In this document: in pieces, positions 10,966 to 22,457 of the stretch
Layout of the letters: each line of letters begins with the position of its first letter
Numbering within the stretch: position 1 is the first letter of the stretch
Source of the DNA: Bisporella sp. PMI_857
Taxonomy: Eukaryota; Ascomycota; Leotiomycetes; Helotiales; Helotiaceae
NCBI GenBank assembly: GCA_021307315.1
Contig: JAJSPD010000001.1
Span: 1,240,001-1,304,000, forward strand
Direction of reading: 5' to 3'
Length of the DNA stretch: 64,000 bases
Program-made: the position numbers and the translations under genes
Notes under the pieces: model-generated
Seen by the model: the letters and a program-made list of their open reading frames with translations, nothing else
Database searches by the model: none
Told to the model about the DNA's origin: nothing

Positions 10966-12890
10966 CTTGTTCGGTTATGTTCAGAATGGACGTATGCAGG
11001 TTGATCTCCTAGAATTTTTATGGAACAGGTTTCCCCCGAGAATAGAATAACACAACATGCGACATTGGCAACTCATATACCATCGCATCTAACCATATAG
11101 ATATCACGATGGCCGTTTCAAATCTGCGCAGCATGATGCCTCAGTAGCTAGGTTAAGCATCAAGGTCAAAAATCGCGTCACTAAACCCTACAGTATTAGA
11201 ATAAGGGGTGTCAGTAGGTTTGATCCAACGTAGTGGGTACTCACTCATCTCTGTACTATTATGGGAGACCGTGGTGTCCATGCCAAATATAATTCATCTA
11301 CCCCCTTACGAGAGGATCACCCTCTACCACAAGCGTGATTTATCCTTGGTCAGTCTCCATATGAGCCTCATGACCTATCTCACTCTCATTGGTAGCCTGA
11401 CTAAATCATCAACTATGTCCTCGTGACCCTTGTAAGTATGCCATTTATCACGTGACTTCACAGACACTTCCAACTAGGCCTGAGCTGAAATCTTAACAAC
11501 TTCCATTTATCTTGCGCCACTAACGATATTCGTACAGAATAGAGGCTTTTTTCATACTGAAATATAATTTAAGCCTGTCAAACCTTTCTGTTTAGGGTTC
11601 CACGGCGGTTCTATTGGCTGCAAATTATCAGGTCAGGTTAAAAGACTATCGAGATTCCGATCTACGGGGCCATCTATTCTATCACAGTTGATAAATCTTT
11701 CCCCGTGGAGCAGCCATCAAACAATTAAATAATATCACCTGCCCAAGCCCCCAGGTCCTTCCTCCTTGTACTCCATATATCATGCAAGGTCTGTGTTTCC
11801 CAATTCCCATTCAAACGTCGGAGGGTAGGGTGAAGGTACTTTTTTATAGGATGAGGAATATCTAGCCATCCGTTGTTGGCTGGATCTCTATACGGTTTTC
11901 TTGGGCAGTAGTTTGTGTAGACTTGATGTTCATAACGTTAGAAATTAGTCTTCACAACCTAGAAAATAATAGATTTGTGCGAAGTGGTTTCTTCCTCTCG
12001 TTCTAGAAGCGAGTTACTAGTCATTCACGCAAATTTAGGACTGCTCTTATTACTCTTGTCTTATCAGGTCAATTTCTTGGAGGTGGCAATCATTTTCTTG
12101 ATGTCAGTTGACATGCAGTTATTAGTTCTCGTGTGGCCTTATATAAGTTGCAATCTGGTATTTGGGGAATTTTTGGAAACTAGTAAAAAATATCCCCAGG
12201 TATAGAATAAAACCCTTTCTGAGGAATTCTAATATATCCAAGCACATTTATGCTAGCTGACCCGTGGAATTCACTATAAAGCCAGCCTGCTACTCTGCGT
12301 TTCGTTACAAGTCTAGTCTAACTTCTCAATTGTCGACCTATAGAATATGTTTCACTAATATCTATGCACCCTTTTACAGCAGTCAAGTCCTCGGAGTAGC
12401 CTGAACAGGTCTGGGAAAAGCCCGGCCCACTCGCTTAAAAAGGGGGCCGTCAATTCCGGAGATATTTCCGCTGGGAGTATTTCTTTTACACTTCCATAGC
12501 AATCCAGGCAGGCCTACGTAGCTCTCGGAAGTTATTATTGTCTCCAGCTTATTTCTTGTGTCCTACTTCAGCCCAGCTAATACATGGTGTTTTGACCCAT
12601 CCACATGCTTCCGTGCCAACCCTCACGTCAATTTAAACAGTATATATCAATCACTAAGCTCTTGAGCACGAAGTCAGCAAAATTACATACCCGACTTACT
12701 AGATATAATTTCCCTTGCATCGGCAATTAAGCAGCTTAGCCAAATCATTATTTGCCGAAGCACAACTTAAATGGCCGATCACGTGCCGTGTCACAATCTC
12801 ATTATCAGCTCTCCTTCTCAATCTTTGCGCTTCTTTCCACCACAAATCCCAAACCACTTGTCCTTAAAGAAGCAATATCCCAAGCTTACA
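10966..12890. other. Long AT-leaning intergenic region
   Basis: About 1.9 kb without a supportable gene. Short frames at 11208-11426 and 11975-12205 show no domain, weak composition and no splice partners. No terminal repeats or transposase remnants were seen. Confidence 0.45.
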
Positions 12891-13187
12891 ATGCCTCCAA
12901 GTGCTCATATTCTATGTTTCGGGGCTAGCCTTGTAGCAGGCTACACTTCTAATGGATCACAAGACACGCCGTATGCCAATTGGATGAAACCAAAGCTACA
13001 GGCCGCATGGCCTAAGACGGAAATATACGTTGATATTGATGGCGTTAGTGGACAACAGGTAACTCAAGGCTTCAATAACCGATTGCAAAGCCGATATGAA
13101 CGCCGTAAGCTACTCTTTATTGTCTCATTCCATCTATGGTTTCGGCCGATTTCAAAGCAGGCGCGCACAGATCAGGAAAATCCATAG
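12891..13187 (+). pseudogene. Truncated GDSL/SGNH hydrolase copy
   Basis: The frame starting MPPSAHILCFGASL matches exon 1 of the intact hydrolase 330 bp downstream: block I (CFGASLVAGY against CFGDSLTEGY), the following variable part, and the end (NNRLQSRYE against MRRMEARY). It stops at the same place with a GTAAGC donor at 13105. Nothing resembling the later exons (the GGTND block, the DGLHF block) occurs before the second gene starts at 13435. The nucleophile Ser is kept, but the Asp of the GDS motif is Ala. Read through, the frame ends at 13187. This is best explained as a tandem duplication that lost its 3' part, with a relaxed sequence. A very short functional product is possible but unlikely. 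Confidence 0.7.
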
Positions 13188-13434
13188 CAGGGATGATAGA
13201 GAGTAGTCTTTTCATGCTGGGAGACCCAGATGGTTGGGCGCCTTGTCATATCACGTGATCAACAAGGCATCTGCCTTTCCCAACACGGAAGTTATCCCTA
13301 GCCATACTCGCTATTACCCCTACTATTATCCTGCTGCTACATGACTTAAGTCTATCGCTTGAAAAGCCCATTCTGGATCTTTTACCCTCAACAGCCACTG
13401 CAAACTAGCCCAATCACACAACCTTCCCATCACG

Positions 13435-14333
13435 ATGGCGGATCCTCGCATCCTCTGCTTCGGAGACAGCCTGACCGAAGGCTACACCAATTATGGAATT
13501 CGCTTCGCACCATACTCAGAAAGTACGAAAGACAAACTTGTAGCATCAGGAATCAAAGCGCAGATCGTGACTGAAGGGCAATCAGGTGACCTAGTTACGA
13601 GGGGATTCATGAGAAGAATGGAGGCGAGATGTGTGCTTTTCCTATTGTATTGTTATAAAAAGGATTAAATCTTCTGAATCGTACTGATAAGTTATTCTCA
13701 GATAAGACGAATACCACTCGAAAGCCAATCTACGATTGGGTTGTCATCCTTGGAGGCACCAATGATCTCGGTTGGGGAAAATCTGCAGAAGAAGTCTACA
13801 GTAAGGACCCTCTAATGTTGTCTCCCGATTCCACAGCCATGGGGTTCAGTCTAATTACTAATCAAATACTGTAGAGGCGCTCGTGGATCTCTCTTTGATT
13901 CCTCTCGAAGACGGTATGTTTGCTAGAAACTAGACGAGAAGAATCTTCTCTTGGTCGATTTTATAGAATTCTGACATCAAGGCATAGGGTCTAAACTACT
14001 GATGTTGACTGTGCCGGAATGCGGCGCTAAAAACAAGTCCCTTGACAAGAGGAGAAACGAGCTGAACAATCTCATCAAGAGTGATGAGCGGGATGATGTG
14101 TAGGCTCCCTTGCCGGTCCACCCATAATGAGAAAGCACACTGATGGCCAAAGCTATGTCCTTGACCTCCATGCCAAAATTCCGTATCACAGCATGGAAGA
14201 AACAGAGAGAGAAGAGATTTGGGATGACGGTCTTCACTTCACACCGAAAGGCTATGAGAGAATGGGCGGATTCGTAGCGGAGAGATTGATCGAGATCATT
14301 AGTGAGCTAGACAACAAAGCAAAGGGTGACTGA
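13435..14333 (+). CDS. GDSL/SGNH-family esterase-like hydrolase
   Basis: Five exons: 13435-13630, 13702-13800, 13875-13913, 13988-14099, 14153-14333; 208 aa. The exon at 13988 is set by a CTGAC branch point and a CATAG acceptor that jump an in-frame TGA. Block I CFGDSLTEGY holds the nucleophile Ser (about residue 12), GGTNDLGWG is block III with the oxyanion Asn, and the C-terminal DDGLHFTPKGY is block V with the catalytic Asp and His. So the full SGNH set is present. No signal peptide is seen, which suggests an intracellular lipase/esterase or acyl-hydrolase acting on small acyl or acetyl esters. The truncated relative lies immediately upstream. Exon 3 is only 39 nt, so its borders are less certain. 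Confidence 0.82.
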
Positions 14334-14745
14334 GGGCTAACCGCCGATCTTACACGATTGAATTGATAATAAATAGAAGACTCTAGAAGACAATATGGCT
14401 GACGATGCACTTCCGTATTTCCATAAATCTTCTATTCTTATCCCACTTTATTCCTTTGTCATCTCGCCTAGAGACTCCCTTGGATGATTTTAAACCCTCG
14501 GTATTCACCCAACTCCAGAAGTCTCTGCAGCTTGCTGCATGAACTTCTTATCTTAAATCTTCTTGTATATAGAATGATTGCGCCGGACTCGTTGGACAAG
14601 AGGTTTATAAAGCGCAAGCCCATGACCCATCTTAAATCCATCCTCGAATATTTCTGCACTGCTAAAATAGCTATGACTTCAAATTGAACGGCTTCGTTCT
14701 CCCAAAGTGATTCGGCGACAAACCCATTGTCTATTTTTAGATCTC
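14334..14745. other. Convergent intergenic spacer
   Basis: About 410 bp between the 3' ends of the plus-strand hydrolase and the minus-strand DUF3632-like gene. Short frames on both strands have no recognisable content. It presumably holds both 3' UTRs. Confidence 0.5.
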
Positions 14746-15717
14746 TTAGCTTTCACTATCGTTATTCTCGAGAACATAGCTCTTCTCTATATGTTCTTCT
14801 AGGAGCCGTGCATCGCCATTTATCCTTGTCGCAAAAGCATGGAGATTCAGGTACTCTATTTCGTCGTAATCACCGGCTGTGGAATTTTAGTTGCAGTTCC
14901 GCAATATATAGTGGACGGACTTACATTCCAACATTTTCAGGAGCACGTTGCCCATGATTTCCAACTGCTGCCAGCCTCCAGATGTCTCATGTACATCATG
15001 CTCAGGCTGCTGCTTCAGACGCTCAACAACCTGTATGATTGCGGTTTGATCAGGCGAGTCGGGGCCGATTCTTTTAGTGATTCCAATGACAACGATGAAA
15101 AATTGCCCAATGAAGGCTTCCACTATACGGTTTCGGTCGGCCGTTTCATCTTCCGCAACTTTTCGAACAAGGTTAGAGACAAAGATCTCATCTAGTTGCT
15201 GAGCTGCCTCATGGGGAAATACTTCAGAGTCTGGCTGGAGGAAAGCATTTATAATGGCGTGTATAGCCTCCGCGTGTTCCATTTTCAATTGCGCTCTGAT
15301 CGATGAAAGCTCTGTGCTCTCTGTTGGTGGCCGATTCTGCTCGGAGGAAGTTTTGTGCTGTGAGAAAACTGGAGGAGGGACGCCACGGAGATGTGCTGGG
15401 TGATCTCCAGAGTATGGATCACCAAAGTACGGGGCCATGTTCGTCCCTATTCTATCCCAGTCATTTTTCTTGGGAGAATGCTCTTCCTGCAGAACCGGGA
15501 CTACTTCGATCTCTGGTCCATCGGCCCTAGCACTCTGTATTGCATTCGTGGTAGGATTGTTGTCTATCGAATTTATTTCAGTCGCATCATCTGGCTGGTC
15601 CTCTTGTCGGGTCACTTTAGTAGGACCTAATCTGTAATCAACTCCTTGGAGAGTATTACATAACCAACGCCGCACATTGTTCGTGTTCTCGATAAGATTG
15701 TTCTTTATGTTATACAT
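14746..15717 (-). CDS. DUF3632-like fungal protein
   Basis: Two exons, 15717-14925 and 14876-14746, with a 48-nt intron (GTAAGT donor); 307 aa. The frame extends upstream of 15717, but the ATG there is the first real Met. Residues 1-130 are polar and probably disordered. The rest is helical with HAEAIHAIINAFLQ, DEIFVSNLVRKVAED, VVERLKQQP and, next to the intron, GWQQLEIMGNVLLKMLE followed by EYLNLHAFATRI. The W-x-x-L, then N-L-x-A-F-A-x-R pattern resembles the DUF3632 family found in many ascomycetes. No biochemical role is established for that family as far as I know. The family call is from remembered pattern. Confidence 0.6.
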
Positions 15718-16414
15718 CGTGAGAATTATATTATTCAAGGGACACGCAAATCGTGAAAGATATAGCACTCTAATCGAGGAAGTTTATGAGTAATACTATT
15801 TCTGAAACGAATCGAACCAGCGTGGCAGAAGCTTGACTTGGCTATCGTTATTATTGTTGTTGCAGTTAAACTGCGGACCTATTTTCTCCAAGGTACTGAC
15901 TTGAAGACATTTAAAATGCTGGGAACCAGTGTTCGTGCAAAAGCCGGACAAAAGGTGGCCTGCCTAAGTTGGAGAAAGGGTAGGAGTGCGATCTGCTTTT
16001 TGTTGGGATCTCATACGGCTCTTTCCATCAAGAAACAGTTCTGCGTACCAGCTAGTGAACGGCCGCTACGAATTCGGCGACTTTGACCCTCTTGATAACC
16101 TTAATAGTTGGATCTAAACAATAACGTTGAGATCGCACCACGGCTAACATCCATAACATAGCTCCAACATGATTACATGGCACTAGCCTTTGTTTCTTGT
16201 GAAGATCAATAAACTTATAAGCCAACACAAGAAGGCCGAATCGTGAGAAACTTGACCGTAGCTCCCAACGCTTTATCCCGAGATCACAAACTTTCAAAGA
16301 GTAGATGCAAAAGCTAACTTCAAGGACATTATCATCTTTGCACAGCGAAGATGTATGGTCATCTGCATATATAGATTATGATATCCTTACCTTCTACTTC
16401 AAGACTGCCGCGTT
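15718..16414. other. Intergenic between two minus-strand genes
   Basis: About 700 bp containing the promoter of the DUF3632-like gene and the 3' region of the Arg/Pro-rich gene. Only short frames without motifs occur. Confidence 0.5.
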
Positions 16415-17201
16415 CTACGCCTTCCGATAGTACCTATAGAATCTCGAGTCAGTGTCTTTGTCTAAAAGGTGCTACAGAGGAAAAATAACGTTCCAGGAAT
16501 TGTGCGCTCTCAAGACACCCAATACACTCAAAGCATGTCTCGAGAACAGATAATTCGAGGTAGTTTTGGAGCAAGACATACTCCCTCCTCCTCCCATTAT
16601 CCTCGACCACGACCCGTTCCCTCTCAACCATCCGTCCACTATTCCGCGGATTCGTCTCATAAGTAATGCTCCTGCTCCTTCTCCTCCCTATATCGTCCCC
16701 ACCTCCCGTACCTGGCACATACCGATAGGTATCATACTCCGGCGCCGGGGGCGGCACCCGTTCCCTCACCCGCTCCCTCTCAATGTACACCTCGCTGCGA
16801 CTCCCATGCCGTCCATGCCCTCTGCTCTTGGCCGAGACACTAACTCTGCTTCCTCTCGGACTGTTTCTCTCCTCCACACTTACCAGCTCTAACCTCGGCG
16901 AACGCGGTGGAGACGGGGCTCGATACGGCGGCGTCACGGCCCTAATGATCGGCGCTGAGGTGCGTGGGGATGGCGGTTGCGGAGCAGGAACATATTGCGA
17001 CGAGTGGTGCTCATGAATCCTCGTCTCTGAGACCCGTTCCCGACGCTGCTCTTGAACATGTATGACCTTCCTTCGCCTTGGTCTGGGTCGCGCATTCTCG
17101 AATTCGATATCATAGTCTGGTTCTGCATACTGTCAGCTTCTTCACCCTTCCCTTCATCCTCCAGGATCCAGAACCGAAAACCTACTACTGAAGAGACACA
17201 T
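16415..17201 (-). CDS. Arg/Pro-rich low-complexity protein of unknown function
   Basis: Three exons on the minus strand: a 16-nt first exon 17201-17186, 17122-16582, and a 19-nt last exon 16433-16415; 191 aa. The last splice (GTATGT donor, TATAG acceptor) replaces a long read-through tail with a short end, REYYRKA. The start reads MCLFSKPDYDIEFEN. The body is basic and disordered: RPRPRRRKVIHVQEQ, PPYRAPSPPRSPRLEL, ERERVRERVPPP, RRRSRSITYE, ERERVVVEDNGRRRE. Alternating Ser/Arg and Pro runs resemble proteins that are phosphorylated or form flexible linkers. I recognise no domain. The tiny terminal exons are chosen on splice consensus and sensible ends, so they are less certain than the middle exon. 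Confidence 0.65.
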
Positions 17202-17994
17202 CCTCACAACTTCTTCCAACCGCTCTTTCCTCGGAATCTACGGATCCGGGTCCCAAGCAGAAGTGGCGTGGTACAGCGAGTGACAGGAAGTACAAGCAAT
17301 TAGCTTTAACCTAGCTAGCTAGAGCTTCAAACCAACAAAGACCAAAGCAGCTATACAAAATCAAAGAAAAAGAGCATGGCAGACCAGCTCAGCACTAGCA
17401 GCACCAACACCAAGGCATTATTGGGCTGAGCCTTCTTCGAGGTACCAGTTGGGCACCGTATGTCCTGCAGTGCTGACCAGGATGCCCAGATCATCTGAAG
17501 ATTGGCTTGCCAACTTTTCTCCCGAGGTAACCCTGGCCCGCCCCGCCTTGTCGCCAAGTTCGCGTATCCAGGGAGAATAAAAGGGGCTTGTTTACATCTT
17601 TGGACGCCGTGTTTCTAATGGAACTTGAGATATGATATCATTGAAAGGTATTCGAATGTGTTATTATTTACCCCAAGCTGAGAAAGACACCATTATAAAA
17701 GTGTGGCGCGTTGCCAGCCGATAATACTTCGTTTGAAAGACAAGCTAGGTAGTCTCTAGTCTCAAAGGGTGAAACAATTCTTGTGTGGCAAAGAAGACTC
17801 AGTCGGAAGCCTTCAATTCACCAAGTCATCAAGGCCATTTTGTCATTCAGTCTACAGCATCTGTTCTAGCAGTACTAATTAATCTGCTTAATGGATCTCA
17901 ACCTCAACTCTGGTAAACTCCTGCTTCTCAACCAATTCCAATGAATTATGATACCTTCTTGTATAATCTACTGTGTAACAATCAGAATAGGTCG
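17202..17994. other. Intergenic, no gene seen
   Basis: About 790 bp between two minus-strand genes. The frame at 17351-17557 on the minus strand has no motif. Holds the promoter of the Arg/Pro-rich gene and the 3' side of the large F-box gene. Confidence 0.5.
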
Positions 17995-20900
17995 CTATGG
18001 ACGACGTACAGCATATAGAAATACCAGAGTTGAGATGTACTCACATGCCCCATCATAGGTGGCCATGGTGGAATGGGCGGATCCCATAATGGCCGGAGAG
18101 GAGTTCGTAGAAGTATCAACCATTTCTGTGTCTCCTTCACCGTCAATCTAGATGATATCAGTATGAGCAATGTCACCAAGAGGCGGCGATTTCATCTTAC
18201 TTCACGTATTGAGCCATCTCTCATGACTATAAGCTTTGTGGGCAACCTGTTACTGTCAAACTTCCACGCTTTTGCAATACCATCGCCACTGAACGCCCAG
18301 ACAATCATCTCAGGACCTGTTCATGTCAGAGAACATCGATCGTGGTTGTCAAAACATCACCTAGGAAGAAGGTAAAACTTACTGGAGTCAACAGCAAGAT
18401 CCACGACTCCTGAGCACGTACCGATCTTCTGGCCACTAATTTTGACAGGCCAAATCGCCCTGGAAAGCGCCCCTGCAATTGGTTCCCCTGACTTATTGAG
18501 CCAGCCCTGTAATCCATCATCTGGCCACCAAGCCATCCAATCGAGATTGCTTCCTTGTGACTTTAAAATGTGCTTCGACCACGAACTACCGACGGCAGAA
18601 GCAGATGTTTGACTAGCAGCAAAAACGTCATTTGGCACTGAGTAGAACCTAAGGGGAAGGCATCAGTATTAGTCGACAAGATCCCTTCATCTCATGTGAA
18701 ATGGCTAGACTGTGCAAGGCATACCATATGCTCTGTTCATTTTCTTTCCCGAATGCCGCAGCTACTCGCACCCCGGATGTGATGTTGGTCCCAGAGGCAT
18801 ACGCGACTGGACTTCCTTGACCCGCCGGGCCTTCAAACCAGATCTTTCGTAATAGCTTTGTCGGCCCGCCGATTGGAGCATCAGTTCCCAGACATAAAAG
18901 ACCAGTAGATGGGTCGGTAAAGAGAATGTGACTATGCGGGGGTCAGTAATAGTGTTAGAATGCCACCAAGTCTACGTTGCTCGAGCGCGGACTTACTATC
19001 CATCACTAAGCGGAATTGCTCGGTAGTGATCAGAGCTATCCATTCTACCTTAATACCATTTAGTAGCTAGTCTATTTGGGCCAAGGAGAGATCGGTCCAA
19101 AGATCGAACTATTCCTTAGGAGACTTACTGAAGCCTCTTGTATGATGATAGTCCCTAAACACAACATCTTGAGAACTAAAGGACCCCGATATTCGTTGCG
19201 CAATCACAGATTTCAATTGAGGGCTTGCGGTGCTACTGATAAGCCTGAGTTTCTTAGCAGAGTCGACGCTTTTCCTCGGTGGCAAGAAGAACAAGTAATC
19301 GCTCGGTGAAGTTAGCGGAAACCATCTGTTGAGATCTTGACCAGTCAGAGCATCAACCTGTAGTCAATCAGATAAATCACACAAAGCTGATCAATGCTCG
19401 GAAAGGGTGGGGTGTGTTGTGTGAAGGATAATTTACCCAATGCAGCTCAATTCCTGCAGAACAACCAAAAGCAACACATCGCCGTTGAGGACAAATCGCC
19501 ACCGAACGTGGTGGATCATCATCTGAACAAAGGTTTCGATATAGTGACCGAGAACCCATCTCGACTGCAATGACATAGTATCAGCCATGCTCGTATTACC
19601 TCTCTAAGTTATATATGTTGTGGTACTTTGCATCAGAAGGAGTATTTGCCTTTACATACTAGGCATTGTATATATCCCACAACGATGTGCTTCTGAAACC
19701 GCTGGTAGAACACTCTGGGTCCTGCTTTGAGGGCCAAGACTATATGATCGAGGCTTTGACCAAGACGAGAACGGCACCTGCTCGGACGCGTAAATAATTT
19801 TTTCTTTAGTTTGGCCGCGAGTCAAGTTGTCCTGCGATGAGGCTTTTCCAACAGCAGTATTCAAAGGAGGCGATGTAACAATACCTGGAAAGACGAATGG
19901 TGTGGCCGGCTTGTCTGTTCCAGTGGCAATGATAGAGGAAGAGCTGTTGAAAGATACCTTTTCTAAAAACGATGGGCCGGGAGGACATTCTTCTGCATCA
20001 TGCACCTGATTGACAGAAGTTCTTGTGCGGCAAACAAGACCGATTCCGGGTTTTGAACTTCCAGGGTTAACATTACAAGCTTCGATAGGATAAGAGTTGG
20101 CGCTTGTAATGTCACACACAAGACCCATACGCCCCTCCAGGAGAGCGGCAACGGCGTATCTTTGAGACGATGTGTCCATGCTACAAGCTAATACTCTGCG
20201 AGGACAGATTATGCTGGTTATAGGCCGAAGACAACCGGCTCGACTGGCTACCCCATGACGCTGATGGCTACGGTTAATCTCGTAAACGTGGATTAGACAG
20301 TCGTTCGATGTTAAGAGGAATTTCCCGCATCCGCTAACCGTAAAGATGGTTCCCGCAGTATAGAAACCAGGATAATGGGTGGATAACTCAGTAAAATTGA
20401 TAGTAGAGACTAGTCCAAATGCCTGTTTTCTGCGTTGTCCCTGTTCCAGTCCGTTACCGACCCAGTCTGGACCAAGTGCACACTCCCGAGATAGACGCTT
20501 GCTCATTAACCACTACGAGATTTTTTGTTAACGAGATCCTATGTTAGAGATTCTTAACAAGACTGTGCTTAGCTCATACTTACTTCTTTATTGGCTGTAC
20601 TTAATCCATCAAGCGAAGGGATTGTCCTCGGCGCTCGGAGGATATTTGAAGACCAACCTCCTCGCCTCATCATTGTCTCTAATAGTGGCTATGTAAATAT
20701 CGACCTCAGTTATTGGAATAGAACATGGGGTTTGGTACTCAGCTGACTCTTTCCAAACTGCTTATGAACCAAGATCGACAAGTGTGCCTTGCTGAATTAA
20801 AGTCCCTAAAACTGAGGTAAGACATAATCTGTTGCGTCAACTCCATTGGTAGCCGAGCCCATGCAGATGGAGAAGGATTAGAAAGAAACCCCCCAGCGTG

Positions 20901-21801
20901 TGCCGCAAAGACGTTCTCAGGCTGGCTAGAATGTCTGGAGTCAACAGATGTTGCATTAAGTCACTGTGAAATAACAATCGGCGTTTTCGGCTTGAGAAGT
21001 GGCGTTTTTTTAATAATAAAAAAACTTACTCTGGATTAAAAATCAGCTCGGAGATAGCTATTGATTTCTGTATTGGTTGTGAGGAGGCATCAGAGCGTCG
21101 TGTTCTGTCTGAAGATGAAGAGAATGTTGAAGTTCGAGTCAACCCAGCAGCGATATCTGACAACTCGAATTTCTCATCAAGGACCTCTGAGACACTTTTC
21201 CGAACCTCCAAATTTGGGATTGGCTCTAACAAATTGTCGTCAAGGGCTCCGCATGGATCAGTAGGATCATCGAATAACGTGTCACTACGATTGGTGCTAC
21301 GCCTTTCGATTGGTAAGGCGTCAAATTCAATGGCGGCATCCTGTCATAGTGTGAACGTCAGTGTCTGCCTGATTCGAGCTCAGGACGGTAGAAAAGGCCT
21401 AGTGATAGTGATGGATTTTGGTTAACTACAACCACTCACATCTCGGCGCGATCTAGACTCGGCTCTCGACAAAGGGTTTTCGAATCGAGGTTTCCGATCC
21501 TTGGCCCGGCCACGATCGTGCCCCTTCCCCTTCCACTTCTCTATAATTCGAGCGTTGTGAGGCATAACCTCTGTTGGGGAGACGCCGCGATAAGGAGGTT
21601 CGAAGTTACTTCCAACGTTATCGATCGTGTCTGAGAGCTTGAAGGTTCTAAAGTAATCCGGATGATTTCTTCTGTCTTGATCTAATTAGTCGTATGTATG
21701 TTTATGCGGACTAATGTGTGTATACCTCTAGGATCCTTTTCGTCTCGAGATCCACCATGAACAAGAGATACCGCAAGAGAAGTAGAGTCGCAAAGAGACA
21801 T
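17995..21801 (-). CDS. Large F-box protein with propeller-like C-terminal region, 974 aa
   Basis: Thirteen minus-strand exons with consistent phases: 21801-21726, 21681-21440, 21340-21030, 20934-20748, 20688-20584, 20512-19660, 19564-19437, 19357-19129, 19048-18997, 18931-18725, 18648-18383, 18316-18201, 18147-17995. The N-terminal 210 residues are polar and charged. The F-box is at about 230-270 ([19 protein letters not shown] then [14 protein letters not shown]), followed by MMRRGGW. The C-terminal 700 residues hold repeated beta-strand-like units ([69 protein letters not shown]) that fit a beta-propeller, though without clear WD dipeptides. This matches a conserved fungal F-box family I recall but cannot name. 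It probably acts as an SCF substrate receptor. The extreme C-terminus depends on whether a GTGAGT near 18040 is used. Confidence 0.8.
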
Positions 21802-22457
21802 AACGTGCCTTGATTCGGACTCGTGGAGCGACGCCACGAAGAACGAGCTATCGTCATTCGACGTAGCGGCAGCAGTCTGTATCGGCGTCCGTTCAGAGAA
21901 AGTTCGGGAGAGATAATCGAGGGTTTGATAAAGGCAAAAAATACGTACCTTTGGTTCTGCAATACCTCGCGAGAGGTATATTTGGGAAGACGTGGTGTTG
22001 GTGTTATCGATACAGATAATGAGGGAAATTGCTAGAGTTTAAGGAGATAATATCATTGGTGGAGGATATCGAAAGGAGTGAAGGAATGAAGGTTAGAGAG
22101 CAGGGTACAACTTCAAGTTAGTTCCTAACTCGAATTTGTATTTTCGCAAAGAGACCTAGAAGATCTACGGAAGGAGCGACAGCCAGTTCAATTCAGTCAA
22201 CTAGATGGTTGCCATATCTAAATTTTGTTAATAACCTTCAGAGACATTCCTCAGCGAGAAAACAATATCCAAATATTCCTATACTCCTTACATTTTTGCA
22301 GTTGCTGAGATGGACTCAGAAAATTAACTAAGTGGAGTTGATGAACTAATGTTTACTGTTCAACATAACTGTGGAACATTGAAACGGAAAGGACTTTGAA
22401 TGCATTAATTTAAACGCCAAGTCATGCAGGGGTATCTAAAACTCAAACCTCTTTTAT
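21802..22457. other. Intergenic between two large minus-strand genes
   Basis: About 650 bp: the promoter of the F-box gene and the 3' region of the channel gene. The frame just upstream of 21801 stays open for about 90 codons without an ATG. A donor-acceptor pair could add a 5' exon there, but no ATG was found for it. Confidence 0.45.

Noticed and set aside
13914..13987. Premature TGA in the intact GDSL gene
   Set aside because: The TGA is inside an intron whose branch point CTGAC overlaps it; the CATAG acceptor follows.
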